Below are positions 22,893-33,995 of a DNA stretch of 64,000 nt, in pieces. The translations under genes and the position numbers were made by a program. This DNA comes from Buddleja alternifolia (taxonomy: Eukaryota; Streptophyta; Magnoliopsida; Lamiales; Scrophulariaceae). The notes under the pieces are model-generated. The model saw only the letters and a program-made list of their open reading frames with translations. It made no database searches and was not told the origin of the DNA. The DNA is taken from contig CM033399.1 in assembly GCA_019426215.1 (NCBI GenBank), positions 28,653,022 through 28,717,021 of the forward strand, given 5' to 3'. Numbering within the stretch: the first letter of the stretch is position 1; each line of letters opens with the position of its first letter.

Positions 22893-22919
22893 CGTGCCTT
22901 GGCACGGGGTTACAACTAG
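22893..22919 (+). other. Helitron 3' hairpin and CTAG terminus
   Basis: CGTGCC-TT-GGCACG stem-loop, then GGGTTACAA, then CTAG, followed by host T at 22920. Confidence 0.88.
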
Positions 22920-22937
22920 TAGTAATATAATGTAAAA

Positions 22938-23644
22938 GGAAAAAATTTATTTTTGGTCCCCCAGTTACACTGTTCATCAAATGCAATCCCTAAAGTACCA
23001 CATTTTTATAAATGTAGTTCCTCTGTCTAATTTTATGTCAAATTGATAATTGTTGGGGTTAATTGAAATGTCAAAAATTACATTTTGAACCAGAAGCGCA
23101 ACTTTTCACACTTACCACCCGAAAATAGAATAATTACTAAATTTCACCATTTAATCGTAATTTTATTCACAAATTACATCACAATCCACTTCCCATCCAT
23201 CTATGGATTTACTACAGTATTCAAAACAACAAAATGCAAAAAATAAGATGTACGGAGAAATAAAAATGCTTTGGTAATTATAGTTAGTTGGTGATCCGCA
23301 TTTCAAATTGTATATAACTGTTGCTAAATCAAGACAAGAAACCATCAAAGAGTAATGATGAATTGCTAATTATATCTTCAACTTTGAAAAATTATGTATA
23401 AGAGTGAGATTTGTTAGTTATTCTTTTTTAGCGTGAAAATTATAAAATTTAGTACTTTTGGGGTGCAAAATGTAATTTTAACATTTCAATCAACCCCAAC
23501 AATTATCAATTTGACGGAAAATTAGACGGGGAGATCACATTTGATTACAATCTAATAGTTTAGTGACTACATTTGATAAGCGGTGTAATTGGGGACCAAA
23601 ATCGAATTCGACGTATAATTAGGGAATCAAAAATGAAATTTTCC
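22938..23644. mobile_element. Mutator-like non-autonomous element (707 bp)
   Basis: Terminal inverted repeats GGAAAAAATTTATTTTTGGT...AATGAAATTTTCC extend inwards with further inverted matches ('caattgataattgttggggttaattga' region against its complement near 23490). The flanks TAATGTAAAA (22928-22937) and TACTGTAAAA (23645-23654) are a 10-bp duplication with one mismatch. Copy B has a single uninterrupted 'aatgtaaaacatcatgg' (31396-31412), confirming insertion after the duplication. Confidence 0.82.
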
Positions 23645-23715
23645 TACTGTAAAACATCATGGTGCTGTTGATGGCGCACACGTTGTCATCACGCATAGGA
23701 ACAACTAAAGAAATT

Positions 23716-23970
23716 AGAAAAATGACACACATTACCCCCCATTTATTGTGTAATTACCAAACCCTCCATCACTTATTGAAAATTACAAATACCCTCTCTC
23801 AAAGGGTCTATTTGTAAATTTACAGTGGCAAAATTCTAAGAATTTTTAAACATTCATGGGATATGATTGTAAGGAATCTTTAATATGAGGAGGTGTATTA
23901 GTAATTTTCACCAAGTGAGAAGATTTTTTATAATTACACAATAAATGAGGAGGTATTTGTTTAATTTTCC
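23716..23970. mobile_element. Older MITE-like inverted repeat, shared by both duplication copies
   Basis: Left 'ccatttattgtgtaattac' and right 'ataattacacaataaatgag' are inverted complements, in a segment ending TTTTCCC. The same structure occurs at about 31467-31722, so it predates the duplication. Exact termini and target duplication are uncertain. Confidence 0.55.
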
Positions 23971-24098
23971 CAAAATAATAATAATAATAATACAATAGCT
24001 GTGGTCGTATGTATTCTATTACTTAGACCTGTTTGGATCCGTTATTGAGATGTTAAAATGCGTGATAAGCACTATTTTTGCAATATAAAAAATTTAAA

Positions 24099-24715
24099 GG
24101 AAAAATTACTTTAAGAACTCTTAAAATAATTTTTTACATCCAAAAAGTCCATGATAATATATGTCAATCCAAAAAACCCACTCCATCAACTTTTCATTCC
24201 AAAAACCTCAATATTTAGGGTTAACAAATTTATAAACTTAATTGCCCTTAGCCTTCAAGATTAAAAATCCATCAATTGTAGTTTTGCAATTAAACTTATT
24301 TATTTAAAAATTTATATTGATAATTGGCACTAATTATGATTTAAATTTTAAATTTTCAGATTTTTCTTTTTAATTTAAAACATATATTTATAGATAATTA
24401 CCATATTAAAATCAAAATAGCTTATATAAAAATATTTTAAAAAAACTAATAGTACAAAATAAAATATGTATTTTATTATTCATCAATTTGAAAGAATTAA
24501 AACAAAACGATTCCAATAAGAAAAAATAATTGAATAATTATTAACTTAATAAATGAAGGGTGGTTTTGTTGAAAAAGTTGTTCATACTCACTTTTGGAGT
24601 TTTTGAAATGAAAAGTTTGTAGAATGCATTTTTTGAGATTGAAAAATATTTTCATGGGTTTTTTGGCTATCAATATTTTCGGGGGGGGGGGGGGGGGGGT
24701 GTTAATAATTTTTCC
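24099..24715. mobile_element. Mutator-like non-autonomous element (617 bp)
   Basis: Starts GGAAAAATTACTTTAAG and ends TTAATAATTTTTCC (inverted). The 9-bp flanks are AAATTTAAA (24090-24098) and AAATTTGAG (24716-24724). Copy B reads straight through ('aaaaatttaaacttgtat', about 31834), proving the empty site. A 19-base poly-G run lies at 24681-24699. No coding. Confidence 0.82.
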
Positions 24716-25075
24716 AAATTTGAGCTTGTATTATAATCAATTTTAAGGGATGTTCAATAATTATTATTTATACAATAAGGATCAAAATCACCATTAATTA
24801 TGAGAAAACGGTTAGTAATACTAATAATTTGTTCCGTTTCAAAAGAAACTTCTCGTGATACGTCAACAACTCTCTGGCCGGCCGTTCCAAAAAGAAATTA
24901 ATTATATTGAAGTTGTGAATAAATATAAAAAGACTTTTATGTATAATTGCATGGTGGTCTTCTTCTTTCCTCATGTAATTATTTATATATTTGTTTGTGC
25001 ACAAGAAAGATTCAGACTTCTCGGCGTGAGCCGCGTGACCATTCAATATATTAAGGTCTTCTCCATCCTTCTTAT

Positions 25076-25241
25076 TGTTAGTGTATGTTAGTGTATATCT
25101 AAATTGTATCTAGTCTTGGCCCATTTGTATAGCCCGTGGCTCTTTTATCTTTAGATATATATCTGTGTTGTATTATATAATCAATTCATTCAAGACATTA
25201 CACAATATACAAATATACATTCTCCTCTTCAAATTCTATCA
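25076..25241 (+). repeat. 5' LTR of deleted copia element
   Basis: TGTTAGTGTATGTTAG...AATTCTATCA. Confidence 0.93.
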
Positions 25242-25344
25242 TGTTATCAGTAACAGGTTCTTCCTAACCTTCCATTGCCGCCGACGGCAACCTTCCACCG
25301 CTGCCACCCGCCGTCTTCGACGCCACCACAGTCGTTGACCAAAT

Positions 25345-27504
25345 GGCCACCATGAGTTCTTCTTTTCTCTCTTCCACTTATTCCTCTACTTTCTCTTCCT
25401 GCCTGCCGCCGCCACCCCTCTGCCGAACAACGCCTTAAATGGTGTCCTTCATCTCCTCCATCAACTACTCTCTCCTCCATACAACTTTTTTCCCAAAGAA
25501 GTTGCTTCTCTTCTCACCACCAACAAACAATCTCTTTCCTCCCTAACTATTCCGACCGCTGGTACACTGCCGGCAGTCGGTGATTCATCGGCCAGCACCG
25601 TCTCCACCATCTCGGCCGCCGCCCATATTACTGCGCCTGAAACAACCGCCGCCATCCCTCTCCACTCTCTCTCAAACCCTAGCAACTCAACTACATACCT
25701 TCCTTATATACACAACCCTAACCCTCACCTTAATTCTGAATATTACCAAAATAACCCCAACCCTACTCCTCTGATCTTCTACCCACTACTCCACCTCCAC
25801 CCTCACCTAAATCTCTCGTTGACTCCCATTCATCTTCCATCTCTGACTCTTCACGAGGTATCTCTCGCCATCATATGGTCACCCGTCTTCGTGATGGCAC
25901 CCGTCGCCCTCGTATCTTACCATCCCTCACAATCACCCCTACACCTATTGAGCCAACATGTTTCTCCCAAGCAGTTAAGGATCCTTTATGGCGTGCTGCT
26001 ATGGCTGAGGAGTTTGATGCTCTTCTGGCAAACCATACTTGGATCCTTGTTCCATCACATCCTTCTCAGAATCTTGTTAGTTCCAAATGGGTGTACAAAG
26101 TGAAATTGAAACCTGACGGTTCAATTGAACGGTATAAGGCTCGCCTAGTTACTCAGGGGTTTAAGCAGCAGGCTGGGATTGATTTCGGTGAGACTTTCAG
26201 TCTCGTGGTGAAACCAGCTACAATCAGGACTGTTCTTTCTATTGCTTTCTCTCACCATTGGATCATTCGTCAGTTGGATGTGAAGAATGCCTTTCTTCAT
26301 GGTGACCTCACTGAGACAGTTTACATGGCCCAGCATCATGGTTTTGTGCATCCTCGGTATCCTACACATGTTTGTCAGTTGCGGAAAGCTCTATATGGTT
26401 TAAAACAAGCACCCCGAGCTTGGTTTCAGAAATTTGGTTCGTATCTTCTTCGTCTTGGCTTCACTTGCAGTAAGGCTGACATGTCGATGTTTGTTTTTCG
26501 CTCTGGCTCAATGATATTGGTTCTCTTATTATACATGGATGATATTATTCTTACCGGGAACGACTCACGGGCTATTACTACTTTGATTTCTCGTCTGTCT
26601 CAAAAGTTTGCTATGAAGGACTTGGGTGACCTTCACTATTTTTTGGGTATTCATGCCACTCTGGATTCGCACGGTCTTTTTCTTTCGTAGAAGAAATATA
26701 CAACTGATCTCCTTCAGCGTTTTCACATGATGGATGTGAAACCTGTTGCATCTCCTCTTTCTGCGAAATCCACTCCGTCAACTGTTGAGGGAGATCTATT
26801 CTCTGATCCGACTATGTATCGTAGTATTGTTGGTGGTTTGCAGTATCTTACTCACACCCGACCTGATATTGCCTTCTTTGTGACATTGGTCAATCAGTTT
26901 ATGCATGCTCCTCGCACAGTTCATTATCAGATGGTCAAGCGTATTCTTCGCTACCTTCGCGGTACCCTTAACTTTGGTCTTCTTCTTCGACCTTCCACAT
27001 TAGATTATCTGACAGTGTTTGCTGATTTTAATTGGGTTAGCTGTCCGGATAGTCGTCGTTCTACTACTGGCTATGCTCTGTATCTTGGTAATAGTCTTAT
27101 TTCTTGGTCTGCCAAGAAACAAGCTATTGTATCTCATTCGAGCACGGAATCTGAGTATCGATCTGTTGCTTTCTCAGTTGCCGAGATATGTTGAATTCGA
27201 TATATTCTTCGAGACCTTGGTGTTTTCTTGCCTCGTCCGGTCACCGTTTAATGTGATAATGTTAGTGCCATTTACTTGGTCCTAAATCCAGTGTTCCATG
27301 CTCGTACGAAGCATATTGAGATTGACTATCATTTTGTTCGGGAGAAGGTTGCCGCTAGTGATGTTTTGGTGAAATATGTTCCTACTACCGACCAAATTGC
27401 TGATATATTCACCAAAGCTCTTCCACCTACTAAGTTCTCTCAGTTACGGACCAATCTTCGCGTTGGTCACACTGCTCAGATTGCGGGGAGGGGAGGGGGG
27501 GGGG
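25345..27504 (+). pseudogene. Copia RT-RNase H region, inactivated, no protease or integrase
   Basis: 25345-25870 is a Ser/Thr/Pro-rich reading with frame breaks, resembling the leader or the linker before RT. The long open part 25875-26690 encodes the copia RT: SKWVYKVKLKPDGSIERYKARLV, RQLDVKNAFLHGDL, KALYGLKQAPRAW, YMDDI (catalytic Asp pair) and DLGDLHYFLGI. It ends at TAG 26688, where the family usually has a Gln codon (LSQ). Reading continues 26727-27194 into RNase H (FADFNWVSCPDSRRSTTGY; family form ADADW; then SSTESEYR). It stops at TGA, then resumes in a different frame (KHIEIDYHFVREK, 27276-27500). The family polyprotein is about 1300-1500 aa; about 550 remain. Confidence 0.88.
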
Positions 27505-27670
27505 TGTTAGTGTATGTTAGTGTATATTTAAATTGTATCTAGTCTTGGCCCATTTGTATAGCCCGTGGCCCTTTTATCTTTAGATATATATCTATGTTGT
27601 ATTATGTAATCAATTCATTCAAGACATTACACAATATACAAATATACATTCTCCTCTTCAAATTCTATCA
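27505..27670 (+). repeat. 3' LTR of deleted copia element
   Basis: Matches 25076-25241 with four substitutions. CTTAT follows. Confidence 0.93.
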
Positions 27671-27675
27671 CTTAT

Positions 27676-27840
27676 CATCGTCACGAGCAGCATATTTGGT
27701 AACGAATCTAGGGTCATCTTACTTCCTTTTCCCTTTTGAGTTTTTAGTTGGCGTTCAATGTTTTGTTTTGTTTTGTTTTGCTTTCTCGTACGAGAGTTTT
27801 GGTCTCTCGTACGCATGAGAATTTCGGTCTATAGAGTTTG
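27676..27840 (+). other. Fragment related to the retroposon at 3241-8478
   Basis: 'tttttagttggcgttcaatgttttg' and 'tctcgtacgagagttt' resemble 8195-8250 ('ttttttagatttttcgttt', 'ctcgtatgagagttt'). It lies directly downstream of a copia insertion, as in the first case. Copy B of the segmental duplication diverges at the corresponding point. Confidence 0.4.
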
Positions 27841-29871
27841 ATGGTTGTTTTTTGTCTAAAAAATCAATTATTAACTATTTATTAATGTGTACTTCAGTAA
27901 TTCTTTAATTACTATAGAGTGATATGTTGTAAAAAAAAATTGAGTATCATAGAAAGCGTATTTGAAAGTGTTATGTGACTTATATATCGACTTTTCTCAT
28001 GGAATTTGCATTATTTTTTAGCATTAAAACTTTTTACCTTATTGTCATTTAGACATCTCAACTCATCTTGAAATACACAAGTTTCCTGAATTACTCGCAG
28101 CTCTCGAGATATATAAAAAACAATACAACAGGAAACTTAGGTAATTAAAAAGGTAAAACAGAAAATTAGAAAAATGATACTGAAAATAGATGATGTGAAT
28201 GATGACATTTTGTTCTTTACATCATAAAATACATGATATATTTGATTAGGAGGCCAGTGACTTCTTTTTCAAAAGCATGTGGAGGACTTTTGACTATTAT
28301 CATTATTTTATTTTTTTGGTTTCAATTATTACTATTATAATTAATAAAGATACAGACTCACTCGTGTTAGTGCTAATTATTGAAACTTTTTAATCTTTTA
28401 GAAATTACATAAAGATCCCTCATATTAAGGCAATGTTACAATTATACTCATTGGTTATTAAAAGATTCTTACAAATTCACCCTGTGGAAACTATACAAAT
28501 AGACTCGTTTTGAGGGTCTAATTGTAATTTACCAAAAGTCAAAAAAAATTTAGTAATTACCACTAACGTGAAATAGTGTGCACGCAACTCATCCTAATTA
28601 TTACTGTTATTGTTATCTTTTTGACATCGGGCTATGTGATTTTTTACCTAGATCACAAAGTAAAAAAATGAAAAAATTGATTTAATTTTTTCCTTTTTTT
28701 GAGAAAATAATTATAGCTGTACTCTTAATAAAAAGTGATTAATGTTATAAAAATAGTAAACAGAATATGTAATTTATGCAGATTTGAGGCGTGATCTCAC
28801 TTTCCTTAAAGTGATAATTGCCACCACTATAAATTTGCTACCGGGTTTAAATGACAATTCACTTCTAGAATACAACAAACCACCGAAGTCTACGAATAGC
28901 AATTTCGAAGACTTTCCTCACGAACTAAAAAGAGAACTAATAATGTTATGTAAAAGTAAGAGAAATTTGAATTAATTGAATCCTTGGCTTTAATTATATT
29001 TATAGACTATCCACAACCATTCGAATCATTGCAATGATTTGATCAAAAGTTTTTTCAAAACATTGCAAATGTTCAGATAAAAAACAGAGTTTTTCACAAC
29101 CAAAACTCACACCTTTTCGGAATTAAAATAAAAAACTAATTTCAAAAATTAATTAAAAAAAAATAATTTCAAAAATTAATTAAAAATAAATAATATATAA
29201 ATATATATAATATCTTTGATATATAAATTTATATAATATATCTATATTTTGGCCTTCCTCCAGATTTTCCCTCCAATCTTCTATTTGAATTTATTATTTG
29301 ATATCTACTTATAAAGTAAACAACTCTTATTTATTTTTCCTATGTGGGATAGGAGATATCCATATTACAAGCTATTTCCCACAATTAATTACTACTCTAG
29401 TATAGTCCAGTACTCCACACATAACTACCAAAATTATTATTGTTACATTTCAGTTCAACAACTGGTGTTGCACTTTTATTGTCAATTGTTTTCTTGATTG
29501 ATTTGATCCTATCCATAATTTTATTTAAATTCCTAAGTCAAGTGCAGCAGGGTTATTTTTTCATTATTTAAATTGTAAGTCTACCAAATGCATGGAATCT
29601 CCATATCGATATGCTATAGGCTAGCGGCTAGCCTTTAGAGACATGTCAAGAGTCAGCGCAAAATAAAGAAAGAACGAAAGAAAGAAAGAAAGAAGAAAAA
29701 GTAAAAATAAAATAAAATAAAATAGTAAATAATATGTTAAATTAAAAAAATATGAGTATAATATTATTACGGCCCCCAAAAAATAATAAAACGCGGATTA
29801 AAAAATAATAAGGCACTTTTCTGCTCCACCTAGGAATCGGTGGAGCAGCAGATGTTCTTATAGGCAAGAAC
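27841..29871. other. AT-rich intergenic, no gene recognised
   Basis: Contains an (AAAG)n-like tract at 29670-29690 and AAAAT runs at 29706-29722. A 63-codon ORF at 28784 has no recognisable family. Confidence 0.6.
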
Positions 29872-30154
29872 GGGTGATACTTAGTGAGATCGGGAGTCGG
29901 ACTCCCGGTGAATTTCAACCACATAAATTGTTAATACACAATAAAAAGTAGGGAGTTGATATTGGCACTCTAAAAATTACTACTGGAGCTCCACTTTTCA
30001 GTATTTTTAGAAAGAAATTTGTATTGAATAGTGGAGTGTCAATATCATTTACCCAAAAAATATATATATTTTGATGGACCCCACACATATTTTAACACTG
30101 TGTGTAGTTGAAATTCACCGGGAATCCAACTCCCGATCTCACTAAGTATCACCC
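29872..30154. mobile_element. MITE with about 50-bp inverted repeats (283 bp), Mutator-like
   Basis: Left GGGTGATACTTAGTGAGATC through GTGAATTTCAACCACA is the near-perfect inverted complement of 30100-30154. Flanks GGCAAGAAC (29863-29871) and AACAAGAAC (30155-30163) match at 7 of 9, with only G/A differences. Related termini occur at 59633-59818. Confidence 0.75.
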
Positions 30155-30163
30155 AACAAGAAC

Positions 30164-30489
30164 GAACCCACGATTTATACCTTCGGGCCGAGTTGTCGCT
30201 AATAACGAAGAAGTTCAAACAATTATCATAATATAAAATTTATTTATTTTTTCCTTTTTTTTAACAAATTTAGATAGCTAAAAGCCAAATAAAAAAAATT
30301 AATAAAGAATTATGTTAATTTTTAATTGTTGTCAAATTTTCTTTATATATAAATATAGTGTTAGTGCGAGTACAAGTCCCGTTTGAGGTGGAGTTGTGGC
30401 TAGTTAAATGAGGTCGATCCGGGTCCGAATATTTAAATTCTAGCCTCGAGCCCAGGCTCACCTCAGCTATGAATTTATTATTTCTTCAA
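30164..30489. other. Intergenic, no gene recognised
   Basis: A GC-richer block at 30355-30470 ('gaggtcgatccgggtccga') resembles no gene I recognise. TA and CA repeats follow at 30490-30540. Confidence 0.5.
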
Positions 30490-32205
30490 GTTATATATAT
30501 GTATAAATATATATATATATATATATACACACACATACATATATTAATAAGTATTATTTATTATTAATATATTTTATATTAATATTAAATCAGAAGTATA
30601 TCGACCAATTTAATCTCTATTTATTTTTTGAAACATTTGAACTTGAAATTATTCAACATTGGTTGCCTTCCCGTGTTGGGACAAAAACATGGCAAGGACG
30701 GGGAAAAAAAAAAAAAGGTAAAGAAAACTTCAAGTTGGGTCTACTGAATAAGACCAGTCCCCGATGGGTACCCAACGAAGCGAGAGGGGTTTAGAGTATT
30801 ATTGGGGTGACTTTCGGGTATTAAAAGTCTAATAGGTGCGAGTCTCTAATTCTGCCGTATTCGCCCCTGTGTCATTCCTAGATTTCCTTAGTTGATATAC
30901 GTTACAATATAGAAAAATAAATTTGATATGTAGCAATTTGTGACTTGTAATCTTGATTGGAAAAGGCATCCAAGTGTGGCAAAAAACTATGCTAGATCGA
31001 ATTTAATTATTTTAGTGTCTATATCTCTTTTACAATAATGTGTATTGTGTATGGTCTCCCCGTACAATTATATGAGAGAGATAAACATAGAATTCACATA
31101 CAGACTATAGACTATTAGATTCGGTTTAGAATAAAATTAGATACCCATGAGATGCGTGCATGTTCAGCTGCGTCATCCCATATCTCAATTAGTCCACCAA
31201 TTTCCAACCAATCTTTGATCTTTTACTTAAATTAATCTTTATTTCTTAATAGCTCCTACACTAGACAACAACACATATTTACATAAAGAAAAACAAAAGA
31301 TATTTTTATTTTTCGAAAGTGATTTTGTATGATCGATAAACTTAATTGTTATAAAATCGAATTAAAATATGATCAATAAACAAACTGATTATTGTAATAC
31401 AATGTAAAACATCATGGTGCTATTGATGGCATCACACATTGTCATGACGCATAGGAACAAGAAAAAAATTAGAAAAATGACACACATTGCTCCCCATTTA
31501 TTGTGTAATTACCAAACCCCGCATCACTTATTGAAAATTGCAAACAACCCCCCCTCCCTCAACAAGTTTATTTGTAAGTTTATAGGGCTAGAATTGTAAA
31601 AAAATTTAAATACACATAGGATATAATTGTAAAAAATCTTTAATATAAAGGGTTGATAATTTTCAATAAATATTTTATAATTACACAATATGTGAAGCGG
31701 TCTGTGCGTAATTTTCCCAAAAAATAATAATAATACAATAGTTGTGGTTGTGTGTATTCCATGAGTTACTTAGACCTGTTTGGCTCCGTGAGAGATGTTA
31801 AAATGCGTGATAGCACTATTTTTGCAATATTAAAAATTTAAACTTGTATCATAATCAATTTTACGAGATACTCAATAATTAATTATACAATAAGGATCAA
31901 AATCACCATTAATTATGAAAAAGCGGTTGGTAATAATTTGTTCCCTTTCAAAAGAAACTTCTCGTGATACGTCAACAACTCACTGCAGGCCGTTCAAAAA
32001 AGAAATTAATTATAGTGAAGTTTTGAATATAAATATGAAAAGATTTTTATGTATACTTGAGTGGTTGTCTTCTTCTTGCCTCGTGTCATTTTCATTTTTT
32101 TTCCTTTGTGCACAAGAAAGATTCAGAATTCTCGGCGCGACCGTTCAGTATACTAAATGGCTTTTACTAGATTTTCTATTTCATTTATCAACGTTTTATA
32201 TAAAG
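30490..32205. repeat. Segmental duplication copy B (unexpanded)
   Basis: Colinear with 1161-1664, 2870-3176, 22920-22937, 23655-24098 and 24725-25070 of copy A. It lacks the Helitron, both Mutator-like elements and the 1665-2869 insertion. It provides the pre-insertion sequence for each. No gene. Confidence 0.85.
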
Positions 32206-32499
32206 TGTTAGCACATTTTACTGTAGGATCGCTAAAATTGATTAAAGAGTCTTGTTTTTATCTTTCCTTTGGCCGTCTCTTATTTTGTTAGACAATTTTT
32301 GTTAACTGAATTAATTAGCCCACCGTTCATTAATTGAGAAATGAAATAAAGCAAATTGCACGCTTTTGATCTAGTAGTTTAAAACTCATTTAATTTGGTC
32401 CTTTGAGAAAATAAATTAAATTGAGTACATTTTTATTATTGTTAAATTCTGAATCTATTTGAACGAGATTTGATTTAACTAACTTGTTCAACAATCATG

Positions 32500-33430
32500 T
32501 GAAGATAGTAAGCGGACTTTACTATAGAAGGAAGTAGACTTTTGAGTTTTGATTAACTATAGAAAGTCTCTGATTTGATAAATGTAACAATCTTTTGTTA
32601 GATTCTTTTCTTAATAACTGAAATATAAATTAAATATTAAGAAAATTTTAGATAATTATAAACATTTCTAATACTTTTCAAACATTCATTTACATGAAAG
32701 AGACGACAAAAAGTAATTTTTACTATTATTTCTTTTTTCGCTTCAATTTCACAAGACATTTTAGGGCTAATCGGCTAAGGCAGGTTGAAAAAGTGGGAGT
32801 ATGGTGGGTGCATACCCACTTAGGTGAATGGAATGAGTCATTGTAGATGGGACTATCTAGTCCAAGATGCCGGTAATTAATTAATACCAAATCTATAATC
32901 TATTAGGTTATAATCATGTTTATAGTTATATTTAATGTTTAATTTTAGTTACAATCACATTTGAATTTAGAATATGTTAAATTGCCGTTTGCTAAAGCTG
33001 GGAAAGAAATTGAAGATATTTTTCTTTGAAATTATTCCAATCTTCAGACTCGAAGAGGCAATGGTACTAATTTGGGACCGTGAAGTAATTAAAATGATTT
33101 GAAACTTCATTTGGCACATGCAAAATTTTTTATTTACAATGATATGTCAAAGGAGGTCAAGCAAATTGACTTGCACTATTGTTTAGTTCATCAAATTGTA
33201 AAGTTGAGTTAAAATGCAATTTTGAAATTTCCTTTCAACAAATCAATATACGAAATAGACCCGTGCAGGTCAAGCACCTCGATCAATCTCATAGCATGTC
33301 ACCCGATCAATCCACCCTACTCTTATCCCAATTCTAACCGTTCACACTGATAAGTGTTTTATAAGGATGATGTGACTCGTACAGACCTAAGATGGGCGAT
33401 GCAATTCTAATTTATCTATAAATACCCCTC
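32500..33430. repeat. Local duplication, copy C1, ending in a TATA-like site
   Basis: Colinear with 35035-35991, sharing 'gtagatgggactatctagtcc', 'aaattgccgtttgctaa', 'gaaattattccaatcttcag' and 'tttataaggatgat'. It ends with TATAAATACCCC at 33417-33428, which resembles a promoter TATA box, but no coding sequence follows. Confidence 0.8.
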
Positions 33431-33836
33431 AACTTTATCCTGTTGGACTTATGCCATTGATTAGTATCTATCATTCATTATTTGTGGCTCCAACCCTCGT
33501 TTTGAATATTTAGCTTGTGGATTGAAATAGACATGGAGAAAAACCGAAGAATTAAATCCGACTCATATGTAGACTAATTGTATTAAGCTATCGTGTTTTC
33601 GCATAATTTGTAACAATAAGATTAATGTAACTGTATCAAATTCCTAATTTATCCAATGGTTGAAACAAGAAATCAACTATTCTGACCTTTTCTTTTTGTT
33701 TTGCTAAAGAATAATAACAAGTAATTATATGTAAATTATATCACCATCTTCTTTGAAAAGTTCATCTTTTTAAATGCTTTGAAAGGTTTCTAATTAATGA
33801 TTTTATTTTGTATTTTTTAATTATTTTTTTGGCATT
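33431..33836. other. Downstream of the TATA-like site, no gene recognised
   Basis: A 14-codon reading starts with ATG at 33532 and ends quickly. The rest is AT-rich. Confidence 0.5.
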
Positions 33837-33984
33837 CCGTATTTTTTTGGTTTACCCAAGGTATCCCCAGGCCTCATTTGAGGTCCAAGACTCTTCCCCA
33901 ACAAGTGCGCTTCCCAAAATTCGAATTTATATTCTCCTTTTTACAGGGTGAAAGCTGATTACCACTCCATCAACACTACGTTGG
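33837..33984 (-). mobile_element. tRNA-derived SINE (148 bp) with 11-bp target duplication
   Basis: On the minus strand a box-A-like GATGGAGTGGTAATCAGC is followed by a box-B-like ATTCGAATTTT. After that comes a body ending in A-rich ACCAAAAAAATA. The flanks TTTTTGGCATT (33826-33836 and 33985-33995) are identical. These are the marks of a Pol III SINE. Confidence 0.8.
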
Positions 33985-33995
33985 TTTTTGGCATT

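Larger units (their letters stand above)
3177..22919 (+). mobile_element. Helitron (non-autonomous) carrying a nest of other transposons
   Basis: The 5' end is TCTATATATAATAAAA preceded by A (3176). The 3' end is a perfect 6-bp hairpin (CGTGCC-TT-GGCACG, 22893-22906), then 9 nt, then CTAG (22916-22919) followed by T (22920). These are the textbook Helitron termini and AT insertion site. Joining the two flanks gives 'gatta' + 'tagtaatataatgtaaaa', which matches the uninterrupted copy B at about 31382-31404 ('gattattgtaatacaatgtaaaa'), so the empty site is visible in this window. After removing nested insertions the Helitron's own DNA is about 2.7 kb (3177-3240, 8485-8749, 20178-20408, 20810-22919). 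No Rep/helicase coding is seen, so it was mobilised in trans. Confidence 0.85.
23645..25070. repeat. Segmental duplication copy A, part 3
   Basis: Aligns with 31396-32160 apart from an insertion at 24099-24715. Shared runs include 'acatcatggtgct', 'acttctcgtgatacgtcaac' and 'tgtgcacaagaaagattcag'. No gene. Confidence 0.85.
25076..27670 (+). mobile_element. Internally deleted Ty1/copia element with intact ends
   Basis: Identical-length 166-bp LTRs (25076-25241 and 27505-27670; four differences) are flanked by a perfect 5-bp target duplication CTTAT (25071-25075 and 27671-27675). A TGTTATCAG sequence (25242) resembles the tRNA-iMet primer site with one change. A long G-rich polypurine tract (27483-27504) precedes the 3' LTR. 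Between the LTRs only a Ser/Pro-rich segment and RT-RNase H remain. Protease and integrase are missing, so it can only have moved in trans or was deleted after insertion. Confidence 0.93.

Noticed and set aside
28784..28975. 63-aa ORF
   Set aside because: Short, no recognisable domain, in AT-rich non-coding DNA.
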